Positions 34,808 through 45,200 of a stretch of DNA of 64,000 bases are shown one piece after another. The translations under genes and the position numbers were made by a program. The notes beneath the pieces are model-generated. The model searched no databases. It worked only from the letters and a program-made list of their open reading frames with translations, and was not told the origin of the DNA. This DNA comes from Novosphingobium kaempferiae (GTDB taxonomy: Bacteria > Pseudomonadota > Alphaproteobacteria > Sphingomonadales > Sphingomonadaceae). The stretch covers positions 4,960,001 through 5,024,000 of the forward strand of contig NZ_CP089301.1 in NCBI RefSeq assembly GCF_021227995.1. Reading direction: 5' to 3'. Within the stretch, counting starts at the first letter, position 1, and the number at the start of each line of letters is the position of its first letter.

Positions 34808-37794
34808 GCCGCATCCTCTGGCCTGTTGCCGAGCGAGGTGATCCACTCGTCGAGCCGCATCAGCTGGTCGTAATCCGCATAGCTGCCCAGTTCCGGATTG
34901 AGCCGCGCGGTGAAGGGCTGGTCGCCGAGGATCCAGCGGTCGAGCGCATCATCGAGATAGCGCTGCGTCTCGGGCAGGAAGTCCTCGCGCGGGATGCCGG
35001 ACTTCTTGCGGCCTTCCAGCACCGGCTCGAACATGTAGCCCATCGCGCCGTCCCGGCCCTTGGCCATCGACCAGTATTCGAAGGAGTCGGCCACGCCCTC
35101 GATACCCTCGAACCCGCCGTCCTTCGCGATCAGCGCGATGAGGCCGAGTTGCAGCGCGAAGCCTTCCTCGACGCGGCGGCCGGTGGGCGGCTGGCCGGTC
35201 TTGTAGTCGACCACCGCAAGGCTGCCATCCTCGCGCCGGTCGATGCGGTCGGCGCGGCCATGGATGCGGATGTCGCGGTGGCGCATGTCGCCCCACTTCT
35301 CTACCGCGACGACCTTGCGGCCGTTCTTCTTCGCATCGAGGATCATGCCCTCGAACGTCGCGAGCGCCGCCGAAAGACGCGGCCACCACAGCACGCGCAT
35401 CAGCGGGTGGGCGTTCTGTTCGGTCAGCACGCCTTGCGCGATGGACTGGAGCCCGTCCTCCGGCTCCCCCGCTTCGTGCCAGCGCTGCATGATGAGGTGC
35501 GCGACCTCGCCCTTCCATGCCGCGCTCGGCTCGGCGTCGAGGCCGTCGATGCTGCGCAGGCCGAGGATGGCACTGGCGTAGAACTGATACGGATCGCCGC
35601 GCAACCGGTCGAGCCCGGTGACGGAGACATCGACGCGCCGCTGCTCGGCCGAAGGCATCGGCTGCGGGCGCGGATGCGGTGCGATCTGCGGCGCATCGTC
35701 GAGCATCCGTGCGAGCCGCACGGCCTCAGCCTCAACATGGCGTTCTAGCTGGTCGCCCAGCATGGCGCGCACGCGCAGCACGAAGCGCGAAGGGATCACC
35801 GGCCCGCCCTCGTCCCGCTGCGCCCAGCTCAGCACGACTTCGGGCGCACCGAGCGCGGCGGCAAGGTCATGCGCGGACAGGCCGATGCGGAAATCCGCAC
35901 CCGGTACGCCCAGCGCCCGCAGCACGGCGGGCGGCAGCAGCGCGTCCTGCGCGGCGGTGCCGGGCCAGACGCCCTCAACCAGACCGCCGCAGATGATGAG
36001 ATCGGCCCGGCTCATCCGCGCTTCCAGCAGGCCGTAGACCGACACGCGCGGATGCCCGCCCCATGGCGGTCGTACCGATACGCGATCCATCGCGTCGCGC
36101 AGCACGGCATGGATCTCGCGCGGGTCGAGCAAAGTGCCTGCCGCCCCCGCAGCACCGCGCAGTTCCTCGATCAGTGCGCTGAGCGCGCGGCCATCCGCGC
36201 CCGCCCACAGCATCTCGCCACACAGCGCTTCCGCCGCATCGGCGAGCAGGCCGAGCAGGCGTTCGAACGGCTCCGCATCGGACAGCGCGAACAGCGGCGA
36301 CAGGATCGCCTCGATCCCGGCCCACCATTTGTCCAGCTTCGCCTCGGCCGCCTTCGCCCTCAGCGACGCGAGCCCGGCACCGGGACGCGGGCCGCGCAGC
36401 GCGAGGTCCAGCTTGCGGGCATTCTCCAGCCAGCGCGGACGGCCCTCCCCCGCTCCGGTCAGCGGATGGACCAGCAGCGCGATCAGCGGCACCGGAGCGG
36501 CGGCCTCTGCAACCACTTCGGCCAGCAGCAACAGCAGGCGTCCGGCGGCAGTCTGCGGCAGCGGGCGACCGGCGGTATCGTCCGCCTCGATCCCCCAGCG
36601 CTCCAGATGACCGACGACGCGCGCAGCCAGTCCCCGGTCGGGAGAGATCAGCGCGACGCGGCGCTCGGGCGTCTCCAGCGCCTCGCGGATGAGGACGGCG
36701 ATGGCCTGCGCTTCCTCTTCGGGATGCGTCGTCTCCATCAGGCGCACACCGCCAAGGCGGCGCTGCTCGGGCGGAAGGTCCACCCACGCAGCGGAGGCCC
36801 GCGGTGGCAGGAACAGGCTAGAGATCGCGCGACTGCGCTCGGGCGGAGCGGCGGACAGGCCGGAGCGATGCCACGGCATCACTTCCTTGCGCGAAACGCC
36901 CATGCGGTTGAGCAGCAGCTTGAGGTGGTACTGCGGATGCGTCACCGCGTCGCTGCGCCCGAACGGCGGATCGTCCAACTGCACGGGCGCGCCTGCGGTG
37001 CCGAGTTCGTCCCACACATCGTCGGCCAGCGACAGGTCGAGATCGGGCAGCACGACGTAGCCCTGCGGCATCTCGCTCACTACGCGCAGCAGTCGCGCCA
37101 GCGCCGGCGAGGCGCCGGTGACGCCCGCTGCGATCACCGGGTTCGGCGGCGGCTGCGCCTTCCAGCGCACGGCGGCATGATCGAACAGGCGGTTGCGGCG
37201 GTCCGGCGCGTCGATCTCTCCGCTCTCGGCCAGTTCCGCGATCCAGTGCTGCTGCACCATCAGGAAGCTGCGGGTATTGTCGCTCCAGTGCCCCGCAAGG
37301 TCACCGACGATGCCGATGACGCGCTCCGACATGAGGTCGATCGGAGCGATCTCCTCGGCGAGCAGGCGATCCATCGTGCGCCCGATCTCGAAGGCGCGGC
37401 GCAGCAACGCCGCTCCCTTCCCGGCAGCGTCGCCCTCCACATCGCGCAGATAATGCGCGAGCCGCAGCCAGCGCCGCGTCGCATCGGCCGCAGGCGGAAT
37501 ATCCGCAGCCCCCAGCGGATCGAGCAGCGGCCCCAGCGTCTCGTCCAGATCGAGATCGCCAACCACCGCCATGCGCGGCAGCAGCATTCCCGAGCCCGAA
37601 TGGCGGACGAACGCCTCGGTCACGGTGCGCACGGTACGGCGGCTCGGCAACAGCAGTGTCAGCCGCGCCAGCGCGATCTCGTCCTTCGCGTAACGCGGGA
37701 TCAGCCCTGCGACGAGGGCGTCGGCGAAACCACGGTGCGCCGCAATCGAATAGACCTTGGGAGCGTTCCTGTCAGACCGCGCCTGCTCAGGCAC
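34804..37794 (-). CDS. addB: Double-strand break repair protein AddB
   Basis: Partner subunit of AddAB with 996 residues. The N-terminal helicase-like part has LLPSRRTVRTVTEAFVRHSG; the Walker A site is not intact, as in alphaproteobacterial AddB. The C-terminal nuclease domain has HGRADRIDRREDGSLAVVDY then KTGQPPTGRRVEEGFALQLG, matching the Asp-Glu-Lys nuclease core. I see no iron-sulfur cysteine set like that of Bacillus AddB. It overlaps murU by 8 bases and addA by 4, so all are co-translated. Confidence 0.94.
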   Translation of the reverse strand: MPEQARSDRNAPKVYSIAAHRGFADALVAGLIPRYAKDEIALARLTLLLPSRRTVRTVTEAFVRHSGSGMLLPRMAVVGDLDLDETLGPLLDPLGAADIPPAADATRRWLRLAHYLRDVEGDAAGKGAALLRRAFEIGRTMDRLLAEEIAPIDLMSERVIGIVGDLAGHWSDNTRSFLMVQQHWIAELAESGEIDAPDRRNRLFDHAAVRWKAQPPPNPVIAAGVTGASPALARLLRVVSEMPQGYVVLPDLDLSLADDVWDELGTAGAPVQLDDPPFGRSDAVTHPQYHLKLLLNRMGVSRKEVMPWHRSGLSAAPPERSRAISSLFLPPRASAAWVDLPPEQRRLGGVRLMETTHPEEEAQAIAVLIREALETPERRVALISPDRGLAARVVGHLERWGIEADDTAGRPLPQTAAGRLLLLLAEVVAEAAAPVPLIALLVHPLTGAGEGRPRWLENARKLDLALRGPRPGAGLASLRAKAAEAKLDKWWAGIEAILSPLFALSDAEPFERLLGLLADAAEALCGEMLWAGADGRALSALIEELRGAAGAAGTLLDPREIHAVLRDAMDRVSVRPPWGGHPRVSVYGLLEARMSRADLIICGGLVEGVWPGTAAQDALLPPAVLRALGVPGADFRIGLSAHDLAAALGAPEVVLSWAQRDEGGPVIPSRFVLRVRAMLGDQLERHVEAEAVRLARMLDDAPQIAPHPRPQPMPSAEQRRVDVSVTGLDRLRGDPYQFYASAILGLRSIDGLDAEPSAAWKGEVAHLIMQRWHEAGEPEDGLQSIAQGVLTEQNAHPLMRVLWWPRLSAALATFEGMILDAKKNGRKVVAVEKWGDMRHRDIRIHGRADRIDRREDGSLAVVDYKTGQPPTGRRVEEGFALQLGLIALIAKDGGFEGIEGVADSFEYWSMAKGRDGAMGYMFEPVLEGRKKSGIPREDFLPETQRYLDDALDRWILGDQPFTARLNPELGSYADYDQLMRLDEWITSLGNRPEDAA

Positions 37795-38512
37795 GGGTCA
37801 GCCATTCCTCGGTCGGCCGGATCGCGGCAGGCTCGCCCACCTCGAACCACAGGCCCTGATGGGAGATACCGTAGAGGCGGCCTTCCTCGATCGCGCGCGT
37901 CCACAGCACGTTGGTGGAGAACGGCCCTTCCGGTGCATCGCGCAGCAGGCGCTGCGACACGAGCTGGATGCCGGTGTAGATGAACGGCGCAACCCGGCCA
38001 GCGCGACGGCGCGACACGCGCCCCTCAGGATCGAGGTGGAAGTCCCCTTCTCCGCGATAATTGAGCGCGCGGGTGTGCGGCACCATCAGCAGCAGCGCAT
38101 CCATCCGCTCCTCATCCCACGCCTGCGACAGCTCGGCGAAGACGTCCTGCGGCCCGTCGAGCCAGATGTTGTCGCTGTTGAGGCAGAAGAACGGGTCGGG
38201 CAGCAGCGATGCCGCCTTGACCATGCCGCCGCCGGTTTCCAGCAGCAGTTCGCGCTCGTCCGACATCGTGACCTGCGGTGCCGTCTTGCGCACGTTCAGA
38301 TGCCCTTCGAGCGCATCGGCCATGTAATGCGCATTGACCACGGCCCGGGTCACGCCCGCCGCGCCCAGCTTGTCGAGCGCGTGGTCGATCAACGACTTGC
38401 CCGCGACGCGCACCAGCGGCTTGGGCTGCGTGGCGGTCAGCGGGCGCATCCGCTTGCCGAGGCCTGCCGCGAGGACCATCGCCGTATCGCTGGCGAGCGG
38501 CTTGCTGCTCAT
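37787..38512 (-). CDS. murU: N-acetylmuramate-1-phosphate uridylyltransferase
   Basis: Makes UDP-MurNAc from MurNAc-1-phosphate during peptidoglycan recycling, bypassing MurA (the step fosfomycin blocks). A 241-residue nucleotidyltransferase beginning SDTAMVLAAGLGKRMRPLTA with QPKPLVRVAGKSLIDHALDK and FFCLNSDNIWLDG (metal Asp). The substrate is inferred from its 4-base overlap with an AmgK-type kinase gene, the known partner, and from the sequence family. The ATG at 38512 overlaps the kinase stop. Confidence 0.9.
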   Translation of the reverse strand: MSSKPLASDTAMVLAAGLGKRMRPLTATQPKPLVRVAGKSLIDHALDKLGAAGVTRAVVNAHYMADALEGHLNVRKTAPQVTMSDERELLLETGGGMVKAASLLPDPFFCLNSDNIWLDGPQDVFAELSQAWDEERMDALLLMVPHTRALNYRGEGDFHLDPEGRVSRRRAGRVAPFIYTGIQLVSQRLLRDAPEGPFSTNVLWTRAIEEGRLYGISHQGLWFEVGEPAAIRPTEEWLTRA

Positions 38513-39507
38513 TTCTGGTAAGTGCCCCCGTTGGCCTCGCGCAGCGCGGCCGGAATGTTCGCATCGAACCACGCCGCCACGGGCGCGAGCGCCGGATGCG
38601 CAAGATCACGCTCCAGCAAAGCCCAGACCCGCGGGATCAGGTCGAGGTAGCGCGGCTTGCCGTCGCGGCGCCACAGCCGCACGAAGATGCCGACGATCTT
38701 GGCGTTCCGCTGCGCGCCAAGACGGGCATAGTCGGCAAGGAAGGTATCGACGTCGACGCCCGCCTTGTGCGCGTAACGATCGAACATCTGCGCTTCCAGC
38801 TCGGGCGAGACATCGCGCCGCGCATCCTGCAGCAGCGAGACGAGATCGTAGGCCGGGTGGCCGACGAGCGCATCCTGGAAGTCCAGCAACCCCTGCTTTT
38901 CCAGACTGCCGAGCAGCATGATGTTCTCGGCATGGTAGTCGCGCAGCACCGTCACGCCGGGGCGCTGGCGCGGCAGCATTGCGGAGAGCACCTGCTCCCA
39001 CGCCGCCGTGTAGCCCGCAGCGTCCACGTAGAGGCTCTGCGCGGTGCAGTACCAGTCGATGAACAGCCGCGTCTCGCGCAAGTACTCGGCCAGCGAGTAG
39101 TCGAGGAATGGCCCAGCCGGAAGCTGGTGCAGCTTCACGAGCGCATCGATCGCGGCGGAATAGACGGCGCTCTCGTCGGTCGGCCACTGGTCGAGGTAGT
39201 CGCGCATCCGCGCCTCGCCGAAATCCTCCAGCAGCACGAGCCCGCGCTCGGGTCGCTCCGCGAGGATGCGCGGCGCGCGCATGCCGTTGTCGTCGAGCCA
39301 GTGCGCGGCGCGCAGGAACGGACCAGGATCCTCGTTGGGCGGCGGCGCATCCATCAGCATCGCGGTCGCGCCATCGGCGCTACGGATGCGGAAGTAGCGG
39401 CGGAACGAGGCGTCGCCGGGCAACGGCTCGACCGCGGCGCCTCCCCAACCGGCGGCGGCGAGGAAGGCGTCAAGCCCTTCGGGAAAGTTCGCGTGTTCGA
39501 GCGTCAT
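38509..39507 (-). CDS. amgK: N-acetylmuramate/N-acetylglucosamine anomeric kinase
   Basis: A 332-residue aminoglycoside-phosphotransferase-fold kinase that phosphorylates MurNAc (and GlcNAc) at the anomeric position. GDASFRRYFRI is the glycine-rich loop equivalent, VLLEDFGEARMRDYL the hinge, and the catalytic loop is VLRDYHAENIMLL with the metal motif LLDFQDALVGHPAYDLVSLL. The assignment rests on this wording and on the tsaE-amgK-murU order conserved in alphaproteobacteria. The MTLEHAN start at 39507 overlaps the tsaE stop by 4 bases. Confidence 0.9.
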   Translation of the reverse strand: MTLEHANFPEGLDAFLAAAGWGGAAVEPLPGDASFRRYFRIRSADGATAMLMDAPPPNEDPGPFLRAAHWLDDNGMRAPRILAERPERGLVLLEDFGEARMRDYLDQWPTDESAVYSAAIDALVKLHQLPAGPFLDYSLAEYLRETRLFIDWYCTAQSLYVDAAGYTAAWEQVLSAMLPRQRPGVTVLRDYHAENIMLLGSLEKQGLLDFQDALVGHPAYDLVSLLQDARRDVSPELEAQMFDRYAHKAGVDVDTFLADYARLGAQRNAKIVGIFVRLWRRDGKPRYLDLIPRVWALLERDLAHPALAPVAAWFDANIPAALREANGGTYQK

Positions 39508-39950
39508 ACCGGCAACCGCCCTAGCCAATCCGCCCCACCCTCGACAATGGCGATCCTGCCGTCCTCTACAACTTCCAACGCGATGGAAAGGCAGCCCGGC
39601 TCATGCGCGAAGCCGCCCGCATGGTCGGGCCATTCGGCGATGAGCGCCGCGCCTTCGCGATAGTCGTCCAGACCGATCTCCTGCGCCTCGTCCGGGTGGT
39701 TGAGGCGGTAGAAATCGGCGTGGACCAGCGGCAGGCGCACCGCAGGCGGATCGTAAGGCTCGATGATCGCGAAGCTGGGCGACGGAACCTCGCCCTCATG
39801 CCCCAGCCCCGCGATGATCGCGCGGGCCAGCGTGGTCTTGCCCGCGCCGAGCCCGCCGGTCAGCGCGACGACATCGCCCGGCAGCAGGGCATCGGCGATG
39901 GCGCGCCCGTAGCGGTCCATCGCCGCGAGATCGGCCAGTTCCACCCTCAC
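39504..39950 (-). CDS. tsaE: tRNA threonylcarbamoyladenosine biosynthesis ATPase TsaE
   Basis: A 148-residue P-loop ATPase that works with TsaB and TsaD to make t6A37 in ANN-reading tRNAs. Walker A is GGLGAGKTTLARAII and PSPSFAIIEPYDP is the family threonine/serine loop; HADFYRLNHPDEAQEIGLDD and IAEWPDHA are the classic signatures. Length is normal. Both ends overlap neighbours by 4 bases, indicating translational coupling. Confidence 0.96.
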   Translation of the reverse strand: MRVELADLAAMDRYGRAIADALLPGDVVALTGGLGAGKTTLARAIIAGLGHEGEVPSPSFAIIEPYDPPAVRLPLVHADFYRLNHPDEAQEIGLDDYREGAALIAEWPDHAGGFAHEPGCLSIALEVVEDGRIAIVEGGADWLGRLPV

Positions 39951-42298
39951 GGCAGTTCGATCAGGGCGCTGGTGCCCTTGCCCGGCTCCGAATCAAGCCG
40001 CAACGAGCCGCCGTGCGCCTCGACAAGCTGGCGCGCCAGCGGCAGGCCGAGGCCGTCGCGGCTCTCCACCTTGCCGTCGGCGCTGACCTTCATCCCGTCG
40101 AGCGCCCGGGCGAGCGTGCGGCTGTCCATCCCGGCACCCTTGTCCTGCACGAGTATCTGGATGGTATCCCCTTCTCCCACCTTGCGGCGGGCGAGCTGGA
40201 CGAGGATGCGCTGCCCCCGCGGCGACGCGGCGATGGCGTTGTCGACGATGTGCCCGACCGCGCGCGCCAGCCGTCGCCGGTCGGCGACGAGCGGGCGCAG
40301 CAAGCCCTTGGCCTGAAGATCGAGCGTCAGCCCGGCCTTCTGCAACCGCGCCGCGCGCTCCTCGACCACCGAGCGGACGAAAGGCATCGGGTCGATCTCC
40401 TCGAACTTGAGGGGGAGCAGACCCGCCTCGCTCTGCGACAGGTCGAGCAGGCTATCGATGTGGTCGCCCAACTGCTGCGAGGCGCTGATGATCGAGCCCA
40501 CGTAATCGCGGCCCGAATCGTTGAGGTCGCCGCCGAGGCCAAGCTCCAGCATCTCCGCGAAGCCGCCGATCGAGGTCAGCGGCGTGCGCAGTTCCTTGCT
40601 CATGTTGGCGAGGAAGCGGGTCTTGATCGCGTCCGCCTCGATCAGCGCGGAATTGCTCTCGCGCAGCGCCTGCTCGGCCTTCATCGAATCGGTGATGTCG
40701 AGCACGGCGAGCAGGCCGTTACCGTCCGGCAGCGGTACGCCCGCATATTCCAGCACGCGCCCATCGGCGAGGGTGATGCGCCCGCCGGTCTGCGTGCGGT
40801 CGAGCGTTGCGGCGCGCACGACGTTGCCGACCGTCTCCGCCTCGACCGGGCGCTTGAGGCGCGAGGCGATCTTTCTGAGCAGCGCCTCGACGTGCGGGTG
40901 CGTGTCGAGGAACTCGCTCTCCAGCCCCCAGTCGGCGGCGAAGCGGCGGTTCCAGATCTGCATGCGACCATCCGGCGCGAAGACCGCGACCGATTCGAAC
41001 AGGCTGTCGAACGTGGCGGTGCGGGTACGCAGCAGGGTGTCGCGCACGGCGGAAAGGCGCAGCTGCTCGGTGCGATCCTCGACGATCAGCAGCAACCCGC
41101 CATCGGGCACCGGCTGGGCGACGATGCGAAGGTGCGTGCCATCCGCCAGCGACCAGCTTTCCTCCTGCGTGGAGCCTGCGGCGAACCATGCCGCCTTCTC
41201 CCGCCGCCAAGCCGGGAAATCGCGCGCCTCGGGTACGCGACCGGCGTCGCGGGCGGTGTCCAGCAGGCGTTCGAAGGCGGGCGGATCGACGAGGATGCGG
41301 CCGTCGAGCTTGAACAGGCGCTGGAACGGCTGGTTGGCGAAGGACAGGCGGCGCTTGGCATCGAACTGCGCGACGCCCGCCGAAAGCTGGTCCAGCAGCG
41401 CGCGCTGCGCCTCGCGGAAGGCCCGGAAGGAGCGGGACATCTCCTCCAGATCCTCGATATCGACCGCATAGCCCGCGACACCATCGTCGCCGAGCGGCAG
41501 GTCGCTGACCCGCAGGGCGCGGCGCTGGCCATCGATGGTGGTGGAGACGATCCGCTCGATCGGGGAGCCTTTCAGCGCCGCCTGCCGCGCGACCTGCCCC
41601 GGCGTCACACCGTCTACCGCTTCGATCAGTTCGGTGCCCTTGGCGACTACGTCGTCCGCGCTCTTGGCGCCGACGGCAGCGACATAGGCGTGGTTGACGA
41701 GTTGCAGTTCGCCATCCGGGCGGCGGAACCACATCGGCATCGGCGCAGCCTCGATCAGCGAGACGAGCGCGTGGAAGTCACCCCGCGCGCGCGCTGCCTC
41801 GTCACGCAGGCGGACGAGTTCGGTCTCGCTGTCGGAAAAGTCGAAGACCCAGACCAGCGCGGCGCCGCCGGGCGAAACCTGCGGGTCAGCCAGATGCCCG
41901 CGCAGCGCGAGGCTGCGGCTGGAGCCGTGCGGCGTCACCGCCATGCGGAAGGGCGCCGCAGTCTTCTGGCAGCGGCGCACCGCCTCGGTCAGTTCAGCGA
42001 GCTTCTCGGCCGGAAGCCCTTTGCCGTTTCCTTCCAGTTCGGAGAGATATTGCGGCACTTCGTCCAGCCCGAGCCACTGCGCAAGGCGCTGGCTGGCCTC
42101 GATCCGCCCGTCGGTGCGCACCAGCAGCGGCAGCGCGGGCGATTCCTCGACCATGCGGCCAAGACGGCGCGCCGAACGCAACTGCGCCTCGGCACGGCCT
42201 TGACGGGAGCGGGCGGCCAGAACGGCCCATGCAGCGGCGACCGTCCAGGCGCCGAGAAGCAGACCGATCAGGAGAGGCAGGAAGCGCGAGAATTCCAT
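39947..42298 (-). CDS. divL: DivL-like PAS pseudo-histidine kinase
   Basis: A 783-residue membrane-anchored signalling protein. A TM segment (about 8-29: PLLIGLLLGAWTVAAAWAVL) precedes three or four PAS-type modules, then a DHp and HATPase domain. The usual NMS-His-ELRTPL box reads NMSKELRTPL, so the phospho-accepting His is Lys at residue 568 (codon AAG, 40595-40597). The ATPase boxes DNAIAASPRG, DKGAGMD and GLGLPLA are intact. Caulobacter DivL, which has Tyr550 at this position and modulates CckA, is in the same tsaE-amgK-murU-addB-addA neighbourhood. The DivL assignment therefore rests on synteny and this substitution. Control of cell-cycle phosphorelay is inferred. Confidence 0.8.
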   Translation of the reverse strand: MEFSRFLPLLIGLLLGAWTVAAAWAVLAARSRQGRAEAQLRSARRLGRMVEESPALPLLVRTDGRIEASQRLAQWLGLDEVPQYLSELEGNGKGLPAEKLAELTEAVRRCQKTAAPFRMAVTPHGSSRSLALRGHLADPQVSPGGAALVWVFDFSDSETELVRLRDEAARARGDFHALVSLIEAAPMPMWFRRPDGELQLVNHAYVAAVGAKSADDVVAKGTELIEAVDGVTPGQVARQAALKGSPIERIVSTTIDGQRRALRVSDLPLGDDGVAGYAVDIEDLEEMSRSFRAFREAQRALLDQLSAGVAQFDAKRRLSFANQPFQRLFKLDGRILVDPPAFERLLDTARDAGRVPEARDFPAWRREKAAWFAAGSTQEESWSLADGTHLRIVAQPVPDGGLLLIVEDRTEQLRLSAVRDTLLRTRTATFDSLFESVAVFAPDGRMQIWNRRFAADWGLESEFLDTHPHVEALLRKIASRLKRPVEAETVGNVVRAATLDRTQTGGRITLADGRVLEYAGVPLPDGNGLLAVLDITDSMKAEQALRESNSALIEADAIKTRFLANMSKELRTPLTSIGGFAEMLELGLGGDLNDSGRDYVGSIISASQQLGDHIDSLLDLSQSEAGLLPLKFEEIDPMPFVRSVVEERAARLQKAGLTLDLQAKGLLRPLVADRRRLARAVGHIVDNAIAASPRGQRILVQLARRKVGEGDTIQILVQDKGAGMDSRTLARALDGMKVSADGKVESRDGLGLPLARQLVEAHGGSLRLDSEPGKGTSALIELP

Positions 42299-45200
42299 CG
42301 CGCAAGGCTATGCTGCGCGCGACGGGTGGTGACAATGGGGGATGGCGCGAAACCGGTAGATACGCGCGTCGGGAGGACGCGGACAGGTTTGCGAATCCCT
42401 CCCCGAGCTTGTCTCGGGGAGGTGGCAGCGCGAAGCGCTGACGGAGGGGGAATTGCGCGATCATCGAGGCTGTAGGTCGTATCGCCGATCGCCTGCGACT
42501 GGTCGCGGTTCATGACGCCGCCGTAGACCTGCCCCCAGACGCGCGTGTCTGCACCTTCGACGTCGCGCAGTTCGGTCATGTGGCTGCTCCACGCCTGTGC
42601 GGACTGATCCCAGATCGCCTGCGCGCCCTCGCCCAGCTTGGCCAGACGATAGACGCCCGCGCCCGCTCGGGACGTGAGCCCGAAGCTGCCCGCATTGTAG
42701 GCCAGCGTGTAGTGGACAAGGCCGACTTCGGTCTGCGCCATGTGGAACGCCGTGGACGAGCTACCTGCGCCGACCTTGACCAGTTCGATGGGCTTGGAAA
42801 GCAGCGTCGCATCCTTGCTCAACTGGTTGAGCACGATGCCGGTCGAGCCGGTTGCGGCGCCCTGAATCACCAGGTTGTCCGCCAGACCGTTGTTCACGTC
42901 CAGAGCCAGCAGGGCATTGCCCGAACCGATGTAATTGCCGGTAAGCGTCAGCGTATCCCCCACAGCGCCGCTGCGCAGGTCGATGGTGCCGCTGTTCTCG
43001 AAGCGCTCAAGCCCCTTCAGCGTGACCGAAATCGCAGCAGCCGCCCGCGCTTCGTTGGCGAGGTTGCGCACCACCAGCGTGCCGCTGTTGGTCAACACGT
43101 CATCGCCCAAGCCGAAATCGCTGTCACCCATCGCGACGAACTTGCCGGAATTGACGAAGGTGTCCTTTTCGCCCGTCAACAACAGGTCACCCTCTATCGT
43201 GCCGCTATTATTGATAGAAAATCCGGCATCAACCGCGGCGTCTTGAATAGCGATGATAGTGTAACCATCACCCTTGTTCGAGATGGTGCCCGCATTGTTC
43301 ACAGTAACACCGGTCTTGCCGGTCATGAAGACTGAATGGCCGGGACCTGCAGGCATATCTACTGAGTCGTGTATCTTCCCGCCGCCAATCACCTCGCCAC
43401 CCCTGAGGACGTTGAGCACGCTGTCACCCAGAAGAGAGTTTACTTCCACCGCGTTGAATTGGCTGGACGTGACTTTGCCGGTAATGGTCACCTCGTTGTG
43501 ATACGTACTGGCAGAAGCGACACCGATCCCCGTTGAGCTTACGTCGTGAGCCGCGACCCGAACGCTGGAACCTCTGACCGAAATGCCGTGGCCACCCGAA
43601 ACGACCGACTGTGCCTCCACGACAAGATCGTAGCCTTCGGCGGCAATGCCCGTGCTGGAATCACCTTCAGCAACAACGCGATTGGCACGAATATCCAGTT
43701 TCCCGAACAGATTATCTGCACCAATTCCTACCGAGAACTCACCTGAGACATGGACATCCGCAACCGCGATAAGCAGGTTGGGCTTTCTCTCGTCCATTGC
43801 GGAAGTGGCTTTGGATACCGGGGTCAGGCTCATGTCTCGACGCAAGACGGCGTAGGCTTCCTCGGGTCCAGTGGTCCGACCGCGACGTGTGCCGATCGAG
43901 GCAGCCACGCCATGGCTTTTGTCCCCAGATGCGACGATCGCGCCAGCAGATATGACCTCAGCATCATCGCGGCCATGGCCCGTGAGATTTATGCCCGTAG
44001 ACGCGAAGCCGCTCACTTCGATGCTGCCCGCATTGTGGACGCTAATCGTTGTGCCGGGGAGACTACCGCCACTAGCGTAGATGCCCATCGCATATCCCGC
44101 GCCAGAGGCCTTGATCGCACCCGAATTTCGGACAGTGATTGGACCGTTGCCCACCGCGAGGACACCATATGCATTGCGCTCCCCGGACATGGAGATCATT
44201 CCGCTGGTCGTGACATCGACGCCGCCGTAGCCGAAGGCATGGACTGCTGCTGCAAATGCCCCATTCGCGGAGACATTGTTTGCGCGGATCGAAGCTTTGC
44301 CGCCAAGGGCGACGGCATAGATGCCCTCTGCACCGTCACCTGCGGTCGAGACCGTGCCGGCGGCATTGACGGTAACGCTTTTGCCAACAGCGTAGATACC
44401 GGTGGTTGGCCTCGCGGCTGCGTAATTATAATCGTCGATCGGATGCCCCGGAATAGAGGCACCCGTCGTGATGACATCGTTCACCATGATGTTCACCGCG
44501 CCGTCGACGCCAAATGCGAGAAGCCCCGCAGACCCGTCACCGCTGGTTTTGATCGAACCGACCCTAACGTCGATATTCCCGTCTTGCGCACCATTCGAGA
44601 CCACCAACCCTTCGGACAGCCTGCCCGAAGTGTTGATCGAAGCTACGTCAATCTTGAGATTTCCGGTCGTTGCAGCATTAGCGCGATCCTTCCCGTAAAC
44701 AAAAGCGTAGATGCCCATAGAGTAATCGCCGTGAGTGACGATGCTGCTTTGAGTGACCGTGACATCGCCTCCCAAGGCTTCGGCGACGACACCGGCGCTG
44801 AGATAACCGTTCGTTTGCACCGAACCTTTCCCATCGACGGTTACGCCTTGGGTGCCTACAGCCAGTATGCCATAGGATTGATAGCCAGATGTTTGGACAA
44901 GACCGTTATTATGGATCGAAACGGTGCCCGTGGAAAACCCGGTTACGCCACGGGCTTTATTTCCACTGGTAGTAACACCGTTATTGATCGTGATATCGAC
45001 TCTTTTTATAGTGTCGCCATTGTCGTCATGTCCATCCCCGTCATCATCGTCGCCAGCCACCGCGAGAATACCCTGTGATACTCTCCCAGATGTATTCACC
45101 TGATCCACCTCTACGACGGCATTACTGCTCCCTAATGCCATCACGCCGCTAGCAGCATAGCCTGCGGTAGAAATATTACCGGCGATGACGCTTGTGTTTC

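Noticed and set aside
40013..42475. Long plus-strand frame opposite the divL-like gene
   Set aside because: It reads as His/Arg/Glu-rich noise; the opposite strand has PAS and ATPase motifs and a conserved neighbourhood.
43750..45078. 440-codon plus-strand frame opposite the giant passenger
   Set aside because: Its repeats merely reflect the passenger repeats in reverse; no start signal and no family.
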